IMG/VR virus record: IMGVR_UViG_3300034104_001883
Span: 1 to 35,902 of that record
Direction: 5' to 3' (one strand)
DNA: 35,902 bases
Source of the DNA: a virus
Position numbers and translations under genes: made by a program. Below, piece after piece: positions 1 to 5,695 of the stretch; position 1 is the first letter of the stretch, and the number at the start of each line of letters is the position of its first letter. Under the pieces are notes generated by a model that worked only from the letters and a program-made list of their open reading frames with translations, ran no database searches and was not told where the DNA came from.

Positions 1-52
1 TATAATTAATTGCGCTTTAGGTATCGCATAACCTTTGTAATTTTGAAAATGG
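1..52. repeat. Terminal direct repeat, left copy (circular closure)
   Basis: These 52 bases are identical to 35851-35902 at the other end. The simplest reading is a circular or circularly permuted genome whose assembly overlaps itself, giving a unit length of 35,850 bp. The methyltransferase reading frame continues perfectly across the join, which supports true adjacency. A physical direct terminal repeat this short would be unusual, so it is more likely the assembly overlap than a packaging end. Confidence 0.93.
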
Positions 53-66
53 TCTCTGTATATCAT
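1..66 (-). CDS. DNA methyltransferase 1, N-terminal part (continues at 35850)
   Basis: This is the start of the gene whose remainder is 35092-35850. The ATG is at 66-64 and 22 codons lie here. Joined across the 52-base overlap, the protein is 274 residues. The first 27 residues lead into a DIPY tetrapeptide (residues 24-27), the catalytic motif IV of amino-methyltransferases, so the N-terminus seen only after circularisation is functionally essential. The start is preceded by a CTAA tandem leader (67-87) like those of other early genes, with no Shine-Dalgarno sequence. It lies 24 bases after the stop of the 91-468 gene and is likely co-transcribed with it. Confidence 0.9.
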   Translation of the reverse strand, partial: MIYRDHFQNYKGYAIPKAQLII

Positions 67-90
67 GTTTAGTTAGTTAGTTAGTTTAAT

Positions 91-468
91 TTATACTTCT
101 GACATTATTAATAATTCGTTACTATTTGTTTTCTTAGCCACCTTATACGCGGCATGTAGTTTGGCCCTAATCCTATCGCGAAACAACTGCCCATCAATCC
201 ATACACGAAATTCTTGTGTCCATTCCTTTTCGATAATTTTCGGTTTGTACTTTAACAGCTCCACAACCGTTGCCAATATTTGCACAACTTCATACTTCTT
301 TACGTGGAATAACATTGCGATTTCAACTTGGGTTAGTCCTGAATTATGCTTCAACCACATATCCCAATGTTTAGGGTCGATTGCTTCAGGTCTAATGATG
401 TTTACGTAGGCATCGCTAATGTAGCGGCTTATTTTTCTGTTACGTGTTTTAATTGATTCCTTTGGCAT
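91..468 (-). CDS. Hypothetical early protein with possible helix-turn-helix
   Basis: The protein has 125 residues and is rich in Lys and Arg at both ends. The middle (about residues 43-70) reads like a helix-turn-helix: LTQVEIAMLF, then HVKKYEV and a hydrophobic helix. This suggests DNA binding, for example a small regulator, but I cannot name a family. The N-terminus overlaps the end of the 449-616 ORF by 20 bases, and the methyltransferase starts 24 bases downstream, so it sits inside the leftward early operon. Function is unknown. The call as a real gene rests on length, codon flow and operon packing. Confidence 0.75.
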   Translation of the reverse strand: MPKESIKTRNRKISRYISDAYVNIIRPEAIDPKHWDMWLKHNSGLTQVEIAMLFHVKKYEVVQILATVVELLKYKPKIIEKEWTQEFRVWIDGQLFRDRIRAKLHAAYKVAKKTNSNELLIMSEV

Positions 469-616
469 GTTTGATTTGATATTGCATTAATACCAGTGCA
501 GAATGTATGGCCTCTGCATTGCCACCTTTGTACGTTAATTTTGCGCCTCCTTTAGGAGTGTAGGCTGCTGGGTTGTTTCGGTAACCGAATAATAGTTTTT
601 GGATTAGTGCTTTCAT
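449..616 (-). CDS. Hypothetical 55-residue early protein
   Basis: The ORF encodes 55 residues beginning MKALIQKLLFGYRNN and ending KHAKGIN. It fills what would otherwise be a 170-base gap. The ATG (616-614) is preceded by two AACTAACAAAA-like units, the leader seen before several neighbouring early genes, which strongly supports translation. The stop lies 20 bases inside the next gene, a typical phage overlap. A Gly/Tyr-rich middle (YTPKGGAKLTYKGG) and no membrane segment are visible. No family is recognised. Confidence 0.7.
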   Translation of the reverse strand: MKALIQKLLFGYRNNPAAYTPKGGAKLTYKGGNAEAIHSALVLMQYQIKHAKGIN

Positions 617-637
617 TTTGTTAGTTGTTTTGTTAGT

Positions 638-841
638 TTATATTCCTGCTTTAAGTTTAAAGTCGTTAAGTATTTCTACAAGTTCATCAATGTTGTCAAT
701 AGCCCATCGTTGTGTTTGAAAAACTATGTATTTACATGCTCCATTATCGTTTGTAAACATTTTAATTGATTGCCAGTCTTGGCTTGATTCATCACATTCT
801 TGTGAGTATGTTATTGATATTTCTTCTATTACTGCTTGCAT
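638..841 (-). CDS. Hypothetical 67-residue early protein
   Basis: This small acidic protein has 67 residues and a C-terminal helix NIDELVEILNDFKLK. It has no signal peptide, membrane segment or known motif. The start at 841 is preceded by AACAACTAACAA directly abutting the ATG, the common leader of this early block. It lies 21 bases upstream of the next start and 23 bases downstream of the previous stop, consistent with one leftward operon from the promoter near 1224. Function is unknown. Small proteins in this position in phages often modify host functions, but nothing in the sequence shows that here. Confidence 0.72.
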   Translation of the reverse strand: MQAVIEEISITYSQECDESSQDWQSIKMFTNDNGACKYIVFQTQRWAIDNIDELVEILNDFKLKAGI

Positions 842-864
842 TTGTTAGTTGTTAAAAGTTTTTA

Positions 865-1185
865 TTACATTTCTTCGTATTGCGTTATCGGTTTCATAAT
901 TTTATAACCCAAAGATTTTAAAAGATTAATAGCATCCTCCGTATTTGTATTTTTTTCGCTTTTAAATAATTTAGGAATAAATACTTTAGGCTCGTTTTCA
1001 ATTGTGTTTTTTTTCCAAACTCTTCTGCTTCCACATTGTTCGGCATAATAACGTAAAAAATCAGAAATGCCTCCGTTGTTTACAAAGCTTTTCGGAATTC
1101 CTTTTTTTTGCGCAAGTTTACTAAATTGATTTGATGAAAAAATAATTGGCATTTTTTCTAATGTTTCTAAAAGTAATTGTTTCAT
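865..1185 (-). CDS. Hypothetical 106-residue protein, first gene of the early leftward operon
   Basis: The N-terminal two thirds look like a small helical DNA- or protein-binding domain (TLEKMPIIFSSNQFSKLAQ, then a loop and DFLRYYAEQCGSRRVWKKN). The C-terminus has a second short unit, NTEDAINLLKSLGYKIMKP. The LAQKKGIPKSFV stretch resembles a helix-turn-helix turn, so a DNA-binding role is possible but unproven. It is the first gene after the divergent region, 38 bases from the -7 box TAGGTTTG (1224-1231), and is therefore probably among the first genes expressed. Confidence 0.75.
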   Translation of the reverse strand: MKQLLLETLEKMPIIFSSNQFSKLAQKKGIPKSFVNNGGISDFLRYYAEQCGSRRVWKKNTIENEPKVFIPKLFKSEKNTNTEDAINLLKSLGYKIMKPITQYEEM

Positions 1186-1223
1186 TGTTTGTTGTTTTTA
1201 GTTAGTATTAATTATTTAGACCG

Positions 1224-1231
1224 CAAACCTA
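1224..1231 (-). promoter_or_regulatory. Bacteroidota -7 box, leftward early promoter
   Basis: Read on the minus strand the box is TAGGTTTG, a match to TAnnTTTG. The -33 region 19 bases upstream is T-rich (TTTTA) without a clean TTG, so the promoter is moderate or may need help. It would drive the 865-1185 gene and the early leftward operon across the circle junction. Confidence 0.5.
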
Positions 1232-1238
1232 CTAATAA

Positions 1239-1252
1239 TATTTTTAAAAATA
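1239..1252. promoter_or_regulatory. Palindrome TATTTTTAAAAATA between divergent promoters
   Basis: This is a perfect 14-bp palindrome lying between the leftward (-7 box at 1224-1231) and rightward (-33 at 1256-1258) promoters and overlapping the leftward -33 region. Its place makes it a candidate operator, although AT-rich DNA produces such palindromes easily. The rest of the 1186-1308 gap holds only the two promoters. Confidence 0.35.
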
Positions 1253-1255
1253 AAA

Positions 1256-1286
1256 TTGTTTGCTAATTATTTTTATTTTATATTTG
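1256..1286 (+). promoter_or_regulatory. Bacteroidota promoter for the rightward lysis block
   Basis: TTG at 1256-1258 is followed by a 20-base spacer and TATATTTG at 1279-1286, matching the Bacteroidota consensus TTG-N(17-23)-TAnnTTTG. Transcription should start near 1291-1293, about 17 bases before the ATG at 1309. Confidence 0.7.
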
Positions 1287-1308
1287 CCAAAATTTAAAAC
1301 TAATAACT

Positions 1309-1482
1309 ATGACAACAACACTAACATTGACATTGCATTTCGATTACGAAAATGATGACCGCGAAAACAACATCAGAGGCGGCTGGGTGCTAACCGACAT
1401 CACAAATGGTAAAACACCAGTACATTTAAGCCCTAAATTAGAACAATTACTTAACGAAGAATTAGATCCCGAAAATTTTTAA
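1309..1482 (+). CDS. Hypothetical 57-residue protein, first gene of the rightward block
   Basis: The ORF encodes 57 residues, beginning MTTTLTLTLHFDYEND and ending LDPENF. It starts 23 bases after a good -7 box and ends 3 bases before the next ATG, so it is well supported as a real gene despite its length. Alternating hydrophobic residues at the N-terminus suggest a small beta sheet. The acidic C-terminal helix is SPKLEQLLNEEL. No family is recognised. As the first gene of the operon containing the lysis genes it could be regulatory, but no DNA-binding motif is evident. Confidence 0.72.
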   Translation: MTTTLTLTLHFDYENDDRENNIRGGWVLTDITNGKTPVHLSPKLEQLLNEELDPENF

Positions 1483-1485
1483 ACT

Positions 1486-1683
1486 ATGAAAACAAAATTA
1501 AAATTATCTTTAATCCTATGGGCCGCAGCAGGCATTTTCTTGTCTTGCTGGTCTGTTGGTTTCGCTATGTCTGGAATGTTCTATGGCAATGGCAAAGTAT
1601 TAACCTTTAGCATTGCACTATGGGCATCGTTAACAAGCGCAGTTTGTGGTGCTGGATTTATGCAACAATATTTAAAAAAATGA
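1486..1683 (+). CDS. Small membrane protein, two predicted TM segments
   Basis: The 65-residue protein has two hydrophobic stretches (about residues 7-30 and 41-60), a short Lys-rich N-terminus and a QQYLKK C-terminal tail. This topology fits a small inner-membrane protein. Since the downstream operon encodes an endolysin it could be an accessory holin or antiholin, but the candidate at 2941 is nearer to the endolysin and spanin. It ends with an ATGA overlap into the next gene, indicating translational coupling. Function is uncertain. Confidence 0.7.
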   Translation: MKTKLKLSLILWAAAGIFLSCWSVGFAMSGMFYGNGKVLTFSIALWASLTSAVCGAGFMQQYLKK

Positions 1684-2096
1684 AACTGCTATACAAACCA
1701 ACAAATCTATCCTGCGAATTCATTATTTCTGATTTCGCGAAAAGCGAAGGAGTGCAAAAAGTGATAGGTTTCAGCAGAGGTTGGCATCACTACAATAGCA
1801 TTAGGCTTGGCATTCGCAAGGAGGAGAACTATTGCGTGTTGTATTTCTATGCGTACATCAAAGGGCAGCGCATCATTCAACGGATTGGCAGATACCAAAT
1901 AGGTGAACTTGTTAAAGTTCGTTTGCACTGGGGCTATTACATTGAATGTAAGGCTAACGATGGCTATGCTTTTAGAGTTGCTCCGAAGTGTTCTTTCCCG
2001 ATTGGCTATATGCTTTATCCTTATGCAGAGAAAGATGGTGTAGAGGGTGTAGAAGTGCCGATTGATATTAAGATTATTAATTTAAAAATAAGCTAA
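1680..2096 (+). CDS. Hypothetical 138-residue beta-rich protein
   Basis: I choose the ATG at 1680, which overlaps the previous stop as ATGA; the reading frame is open upstream to 1620, but that start lies inside the previous gene. The protein (MKLLYKPTNL to IINLKIS) is rich in Tyr, Ile and Gly with many short beta-like strands, for example NYCVLYFYAYIKG and FRVAPKCSFPIGYML. There is no signal peptide or TM segment. It ends 3 bases before the endolysin. No family is recognised; a carbohydrate- or cell-wall-related role would be a guess from the neighbour only. Confidence 0.75.
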   Translation: MKLLYKPTNLSCEFIISDFAKSEGVQKVIGFSRGWHHYNSIRLGIRKEENYCVLYFYAYIKGQRIIQRIGRYQIGELVKVRLHWGYYIECKANDGYAFRVAPKCSFPIGYMLYPYAEKDGVEGVEVPIDIKIINLKIS

Positions 2097-2099
2097 AAT

Positions 2100-2522
2100 A
2101 TGAAACCAAAAGATGAAACCAAGCCATTTGAAAGTCGTTTATTAGAAGACCTACATCCAACACTTGCTAATGCTTACAAGAAAGCAGAAGCGCAGTTTAA
2201 CGCTATTCATAATGATGTTCACGTAATCATTGTATGCACTTATAGAAACAATGCAATGCAAGAAGTGTACTTTGCTAAAAGGCCAAAAGTATCACTTGCA
2301 AGAGCGGGCCAGTCACCGCATAATTATTACCCATCTCGGGCATTTGATATAGCATTTGTGAAAGTCGGCAAACGTGAACTTGACTACTCGGCAAAGCACT
2401 TTAAAGAGTTTTGGGAGTTGCTGCAATCGGCATCTAATAAGTTAACTTGGGGTGGTAATTTTAAATCGTTCAAAGATATGCCGCACTACGAATTATCTAA
2501 CTGGAAAATGACAATAATATGA
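2100..2522 (+). CDS. Endolysin, peptidase M15 family (L-Ala-D-Glu-type endopeptidase)
   Basis: This cytoplasmic phage lysin should cut the stem peptide of host peptidoglycan at the end of infection. The 140-residue protein carries the M15 zinc signature: SPHNYYPSRAFD with ligands His74 and Asp83, and later W117-G-G-N-F and the DMPHY motif with ligand His129. This layout matches the single-domain peptidases of the T5/Ply500 type (M15_4), which are about 130-140 residues long. There is no signal peptide, so a holin should be needed to release it. It overlaps the next gene by 4 bases (ATGA). The neighbours include a two-TM protein and a spanin candidate, making a lysis cassette. Confidence 0.88.
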   Translation: MKPKDETKPFESRLLEDLHPTLANAYKKAEAQFNAIHNDVHVIIVCTYRNNAMQEVYFAKRPKVSLARAGQSPHNYYPSRAFDIAFVKVGKRELDYSAKHFKEFWELLQSASNKLTWGGNFKSFKDMPHYELSNWKMTII

Positions 2523-2704
2523 CAAGAGGAACACGCTACACTAATGGCAAGGAGGTTATAACCTTTGTTAAGATTGATTTTATTGTTATTGGTGGTCGCA
2601 AGATTGACCACGTATATTTTAGGCGCAAGGATAAAAACGATTTGATTATGCCCTTGTTGGAATGGAATATTAAGGGTAAATTTGAATGGGAAATAATTAA
2701 TTGA
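2519..2704 (+). CDS. Hypothetical 61-residue basic protein
   Basis: This small basic protein is rich in beta-forming residues (KEVITFVKIDFIVIGG, then KIDHVYFRRKDK). It is joined to the endolysin by an ATGA overlap and is followed within two bases by the next gene, so it is translated with the lysis cassette. There is no TM segment and no known motif. It could be an accessory of lysis or an unrelated small gene. Confidence 0.65.
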   Translation: MTRGTRYTNGKEVITFVKIDFIVIGGRKIDHVYFRRKDKNDLIMPLLEWNIKGKFEWEIIN

Positions 2705-2705
2705 T

Positions 2706-2918
2706 ATGGAAGAACAAATTGAAAATATATTGATAAAAGTTGATGAAGGCAGGATGCCTGTTCAACAAGCATTAACTGAGCTATTACGTTTATTTAATGC
2801 CAGCGGTTTGCTTTGCGATGAGTGTGGGGATGGCTCTGGGTGGTATGGAAATGATATAGAACCTGAATATGGCAGTATAACTATGAATTGTTCTAAATGT
2901 AATCCTGAAGCAAATTGA
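2706..2918 (+). CDS. Small zinc-ribbon-like protein
   Basis: The 70-residue protein has a helical N-terminus (EEQIENILIKVDEGRMPVQQALTELL, about 2-28). A C-terminal cysteine unit has CDEC and, about 25 residues later, CSKC, the usual pattern of a four-cysteine zinc ribbon. The GDGSGWYG between them resembles DnaJ-type or host zinc ribbons. The role is unknown. Zinc binding is an inference from the four Cys residues. Confidence 0.7.
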   Translation: MEEQIENILIKVDEGRMPVQQALTELLRLFNASGLLCDECGDGSGWYGNDIEPEYGSITMNCSKCNPEAN

Positions 2919-2940
2919 CCGATAATTAACACAAACAAAT

Positions 2941-3195
2941 ATGAATCTAAAACAGAAATACCGCAGCCCCGACAACCGCCAACTAAAGAAGATTGCAGAT
3001 TACTTAATCTACGTTTTGCTGCCATTTATTCAAACAAGTTTAGCACTCGCAGAAAGTCAAGGATTAATCAGTTTACGACAAGCGTTTTGGGGTGGATTGG
3101 CTGCTACGTTCTTATTAATTAATACAAAGTTTTTAACCAAATTCACAACCGAAACACCTACCAAAACTGCGGTTATTGATGGGGATGGGTGCTAA
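2941..3195 (+). CDS. Candidate holin (two TM segments)
   Basis: The 84-residue protein has a basic N-terminus (KQKYRSPDNRQLKK) and two hydrophobic segments (about 20-40 and 50-66) with a short polar turn at AESQGLISLRQ. The C-terminal tail is polar. Size, topology and position between the endolysin and the spanin candidate fit a class II holin, which would form the inner-membrane lesion that releases the endolysin. No family motif is recognised, and other two-TM proteins exist at 1486 and 5914-6292, so this assignment is by context. Confidence 0.55.
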   Translation: MNLKQKYRSPDNRQLKKIADYLIYVLLPFIQTSLALAESQGLISLRQAFWGGLAATFLLINTKFLTKFTTETPTKTAVIDGDGC

Positions 3196-3205
3196 AAAAA
3201 ACAAT

Positions 3206-3772
3206 ATGAAAACACAACATCAACTTATAACCTTTGCAGTCTTATGTTTACTGCTTATAATCGGCTTAAACCATTGCGCCAAAGACAACCCAAAGCCTAT
3301 CCCATTTGACTACAAATCAGAAGCAGAACTGATGAAAAAACAATTTGGCATTGAACAAGCAATATTGTTGAATCAGTTAGAATCAGTCAACCGAAGACTG
3401 CAAGTTGCGAATAACGCAAAAGATAGCATTAGACAACGTGAAATATCTTTGAGCAACACTAACATAGCTTTGATGAAGAAACTGCGTACAACGCTGCCAA
3501 AAGAGTGTGACACAGTATTTGTTCTATGCGATGAGATAATCAATGTTAAAGATAGCAGTTATGCAGCGTTATTTACTGCATTTCAATTATGTGCTGATGG
3601 AAGCACAATTAAGGATAGTTTAATAACCGCTTATAAGGCGGAGAATATAACGGATAGTACTCTGTTAGTTATCAGTAAGCAAGAAACGAAACAACAACGC
3701 AAAGGTAAAGTAGCAGCGTGGTGTGTTGGTGGTGCAATGTTTTTAGTTTGGCTTGTTGTGGGATTAAAATAA
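3206..3772 (+). CDS. Candidate spanin (unimolecular, N-terminal anchor plus C-terminal TM)
   Basis: I use the ATG at 3206, just after the previous stop; 3176 and 3185 are alternatives inside the previous gene. The 188-residue protein starts with a hydrophobic segment (residues 7-21) followed by Cys24. It continues as a polar, helix-rich periplasmic region with Gln/Lys/Asp coiled-coil character, and ends in a C-terminal TM segment (about 168-187) and a single Lys. A lipoprotein-like N-terminus plus a C-terminal TM is the architecture of u-spanins such as T1 gp11, which fuse inner and outer membranes at lysis. The lipobox (LNHC) is poor at position -1, so a plain TM anchor is possible. It is last in the lysis cassette and is followed by a terminator. 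Confidence 0.55.
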   Translation: MKTQHQLITFAVLCLLLIIGLNHCAKDNPKPIPFDYKSEAELMKKQFGIEQAILLNQLESVNRRLQVANNAKDSIRQREISLSNTNIALMKKLRTTLPKECDTVFVLCDEIINVKDSSYAALFTAFQLCADGSTIKDSLITAYKAENITDSTLLVISKQETKQQRKGKVAAWCVGGAMFLVWLVVGLK

Positions 3773-3785
3773 TATATTATCTTTG
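3756..3785 (+). promoter_or_regulatory. Bacteroidota promoter at the end of the spanin gene
   Basis: TTG at 3756-3758, a 19-base spacer and TATCTTTG at 3778-3785 form an excellent match. The predicted start is near 3790-3792. The only thing downstream before the next promoter is a strong terminator at 3818-3852, so this promoter would make a short RNA of about 60 nt. Confidence 0.6.
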
Positions 3786-3790
3786 CCCCG

Positions 3791-3852
3791 TTCAATGTTA
3801 GTTAAGTTATTAGGTCGAAGCCCTTGCAGAAATGTGAGGGCTTTGTTTTTTT
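3791..3852 (+). ncRNA. Candidate short RNA (promoter immediately followed by terminator)
   Basis: The stretch is bounded by a consensus promoter on the left and an intrinsic terminator on the right, predicting a transcript of about 60 nt. A 19-codon frame (ATG at 3795) is present but runs through the terminator stem and T tract, so I do not treat it as coding. The RNA would consist of a 27-nt unstructured 5' part and the terminator hairpin. Alternatively the promoter is fortuitous and the terminator merely ends the lysis operon. Confidence 0.4.
3818..3852 (+). terminator. Intrinsic terminator after the lysis block
   Basis: The stem AAGCCCT (3818-3824) pairs with AGGGCTT (3837-3843) around a 12-base loop, followed by TGTTTTTTT (3844-3852). 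This is a classical Rho-independent terminator on the plus strand. It separates the lysis block from the metallophosphoesterase block. Confidence 0.85.
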
Positions 3853-3858
3853 AACAAT

Positions 3859-3887
3859 ACATGATACCGCACATGATACGCACATGA
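3859..3887. repeat. Three direct repeats ACATGA(TAC) upstream of the 3898 promoter
   Basis: ACATGATAC occurs at 3859-3867 and 3871-3879, and ACATGA again at 3882-3887, with spacings of 12 and 11 bases, about one helical turn. The array replaces the expected -33 element of the promoter whose -7 box is at 3898. It is a good candidate for a tandem regulator-binding site. Confidence 0.6.
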
Positions 3888-3897
3888 AATAAATCAC

Positions 3898-3905
3898 TAT
3901 ATTTG
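3898..3905 (+). promoter_or_regulatory. Promoter -7 box directly before ATG (leaderless mRNA)
   Basis: TATATTTG matches TAnnTTTG, and its last base is only 4 nt (CTCA) from the ATG at 3910. With the usual start about 5-7 nt after the box, transcription would begin at or next to the start codon. No TTG lies at the -33 distance; the ACATGA repeats occupy it instead. Confidence 0.6.
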
Positions 3906-3909
3906 CTCA

Positions 3910-4131
3910 ATGGAAGCAACATTAAAATTTAATTTGCCAGATGACAAAGGTGACTTTGAATTAGCAGTCAAAGCAGGTGCTATGTACTGTGTTTTGTGGG
4001 ATTTCAAGCAGTTTATGCGTGATGAAATTAAGTATAATGGCAACTTAACCGACAAAGAATACGAATTAGCAGAAAGATTCCAAGAAAAATTCTTTGAGAT
4101 ATTGCAAGACAACGCTATTTCGTTAGATTAA
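3910..4131 (+). CDS. Hypothetical 73-residue protein, first gene of the metallophosphoesterase operon
   Basis: The acidic protein has a short beta-like N-terminus (ATLKFNLPDDKGDFELAVKA) and a long C-terminal helix (LTDKEYELAERFQEKFFEILQD). It has no Cys cluster, TM segment or known motif. It begins 4 nt after a -7 promoter box, implying a leaderless transcript, and lies 12 bases upstream of the metallophosphoesterase. A role linked to that enzyme is possible but not shown. Confidence 0.72.
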   Translation: MEATLKFNLPDDKGDFELAVKAGAMYCVLWDFKQFMRDEIKYNGNLTDKEYELAERFQEKFFEILQDNAISLD

Positions 4132-4143
4132 CACCTATAACAT

Positions 4144-5361
4144 ATGCCACAAGTTACATCAGAATTTTATAAATATGATTCGATTGTAGCTCAAATGCTC
4201 CAACAAGGCTTGGCTTGCTCCGAAATCGTTGCTAAGATATTAAACACAACTGCAACCAGAGAGGAAGATGCAAAAGTAAGGTCATTTAGAAAGTATATTT
4301 TTAGGCACAGAAAAAGGATTCTGGACCAACACGAGGGTATTTATAATGCCACAAACAATTTAGATGTCCCAAACACCTCCACTAAAAATATGTGGATAAA
4401 AAATAAAGAAGCATCGTTGTTTGTGGTTAATCCTAATTATAAGAAACCAGATGAGGTTAAGGTTGAAGACATAGATTTTAAGAAACTATTTTCCGAAATA
4501 AAACCATTTGAGTATAAAAAAAATCCATCGGTTAACGAATGTTTATTCGATAGATTAGTATACACCGACACACACATTGCAATGATGATTTCAGACTACT
4601 CACTTTATGGTGGCATCTGGAATGAGGATGAACTTTTTAAGATGTGCGACAAAATGATTTCACACACTATCACAAATAGAAAATCAAAAGTGTTATACAT
4701 TGATGAACTTGGTGATTTTCTTGATGGTTATGATGGTCAAACAGTAAGAAAAGGTCACCATTTACCGCAAAATATGGATAACCAAAAAGCGTTTGATGTT
4801 GGGTTGAGGTTTAAGATTAAATTAGTGCAATCATTGATTCCGTATTACGATAGAATAATATGCCACAATGTATGTGAGGACAACCACGCTGGTAGCTTTG
4901 GCTACATCGTTAATTCTGCATTTAAAACTGCAATTGAAATGATGCTACCTAATGTTAGTGTTATTAATTTACGAAAGTTTATTGAATTTTACAAGGTTGG
5001 CAAATACATATTTGTTTTAAGTCACGGCAAAGATTCGGTCAGTTTGAAGTTTGGGTTTAAGCCTAAATTAGATAAGATTCAAGAAAATAAGATTGATAAT
5101 TATTTGGATAGAAATGGTTTGAAAGGTGTTATTGAATTTAGTAAAGGAGATTCACATCAATATTTGTTTGACAATTCAACTGCACAAAGATTTAACTATT
5201 ATAACTATCCTGCTTTAAGCCCATCATCTGCTTGGGTGCAGATTAATTTTCAGCAAGGTATTAGCGGTTTCATAAGTTTCAACTATTACGAAGATAGAAA
5301 AGTTATCAATGAGTGTATAATAAATCACTCACTAACCACTAATTGCACCGATAATGGATAA
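4144..5361 (+). CDS. Calcineurin-like metallophosphoesterase with N-terminal HTH-like region
   Basis: The 405-residue protein has metal-binding motifs in the metallophosphoesterase order. They are D142-T-H144 (YTDTH), GDFLD (190-194, preceded by YIDEL), the CHNVCEDNH stretch (240-248) in place of the usual GNH[D/E], and a late VLSHGKD in place of GHxH. The third motif is unusual (EDNH), so activity is likely but not certain. Residues 10-60 look helical and may form a HTH (IVAQMLQQGLACSEIVAKIL, then basic RKYIFRHRKR), suggesting nucleic-acid binding. Phage relatives of this fold include nucleases of the Mre11/SbcD type and phosphatases. It overlaps the next gene by 8 bases. Confidence 0.7.
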   Translation: MPQVTSEFYKYDSIVAQMLQQGLACSEIVAKILNTTATREEDAKVRSFRKYIFRHRKRILDQHEGIYNATNNLDVPNTSTKNMWIKNKEASLFVVNPNYKKPDEVKVEDIDFKKLFSEIKPFEYKKNPSVNECLFDRLVYTDTHIAMMISDYSLYGGIWNEDELFKMCDKMISHTITNRKSKVLYIDELGDFLDGYDGQTVRKGHHLPQNMDNQKAFDVGLRFKIKLVQSLIPYYDRIICHNVCEDNHAGSFGYIVNSAFKTAIEMMLPNVSVINLRKFIEFYKVGKYIFVLSHGKDSVSLKFGFKPKLDKIQENKIDNYLDRNGLKGVIEFSKGDSHQYLFDNSTAQRFNYYNYPALSPSSAWVQINFQQGISGFISFNYYEDRKVINECIINHSLTTNCTDNG

Positions 5362-5695
5362 TACATCATTCATTATTGTTGATTGTATTCACCCTATTTT
5401 TGATAAAGAATTTGACAAAGAAAGTTTAGAATACATTGATATTCCAACCAACGAATATAACGATGAGGTGTTTGTGTTTGATGTTAAAGAGGTTAGGATT
5501 AAGTTTTTTTATAGTACAAAAACGCTAATAAAAAAAGGTAAAAAAGAAACGATGGAAAATACTACTGTTATTGTGTTTACCGATGATAATGAACTATTGA
5601 GCAAATTAGAAATAACTGAATTTATCTTTATATTTTTTAAGGATTATTCAGAAAAGTTAAAGCAATATTTTCCCGAAAACAAAGACCAATTATGA
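5354..5695 (+). CDS. Hypothetical 113-residue acidic protein
   Basis: The protein is rich in Asp, Glu, Ile and Phe, with beta-like segments (FVFDVKEVRIKFFYS, TVIVFTDDNELL) and a C-terminal helix ending at ENKDQL. There is no membrane segment. It overlaps the metallophosphoesterase by 8 bases and the next gene by 4 (ATGA), so it is translationally coupled to both. No family is recognised. Confidence 0.7.
   Translation: MDNTSFIIVDCIHPIFDKEFDKESLEYIDIPTNEYNDEVFVFDVKEVRIKFFYSTKTLIKKGKKETMENTTVIVFTDDNELLSKLEITEFIFIFFKDYSEKLKQYFPENKDQL

Noticed and set aside
1620-1679. Upstream start for the 1680-2096 gene
   Set aside because: The extension lies within the 1486-1683 gene; ATG at 1680 gives the typical ATGA overlap.
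3795-3854. 19-codon frame after the 3756 promoter
   Set aside because: It runs through the terminator stem and its T tract, so the frame is unlikely to be translated; treated as non-coding RNA.
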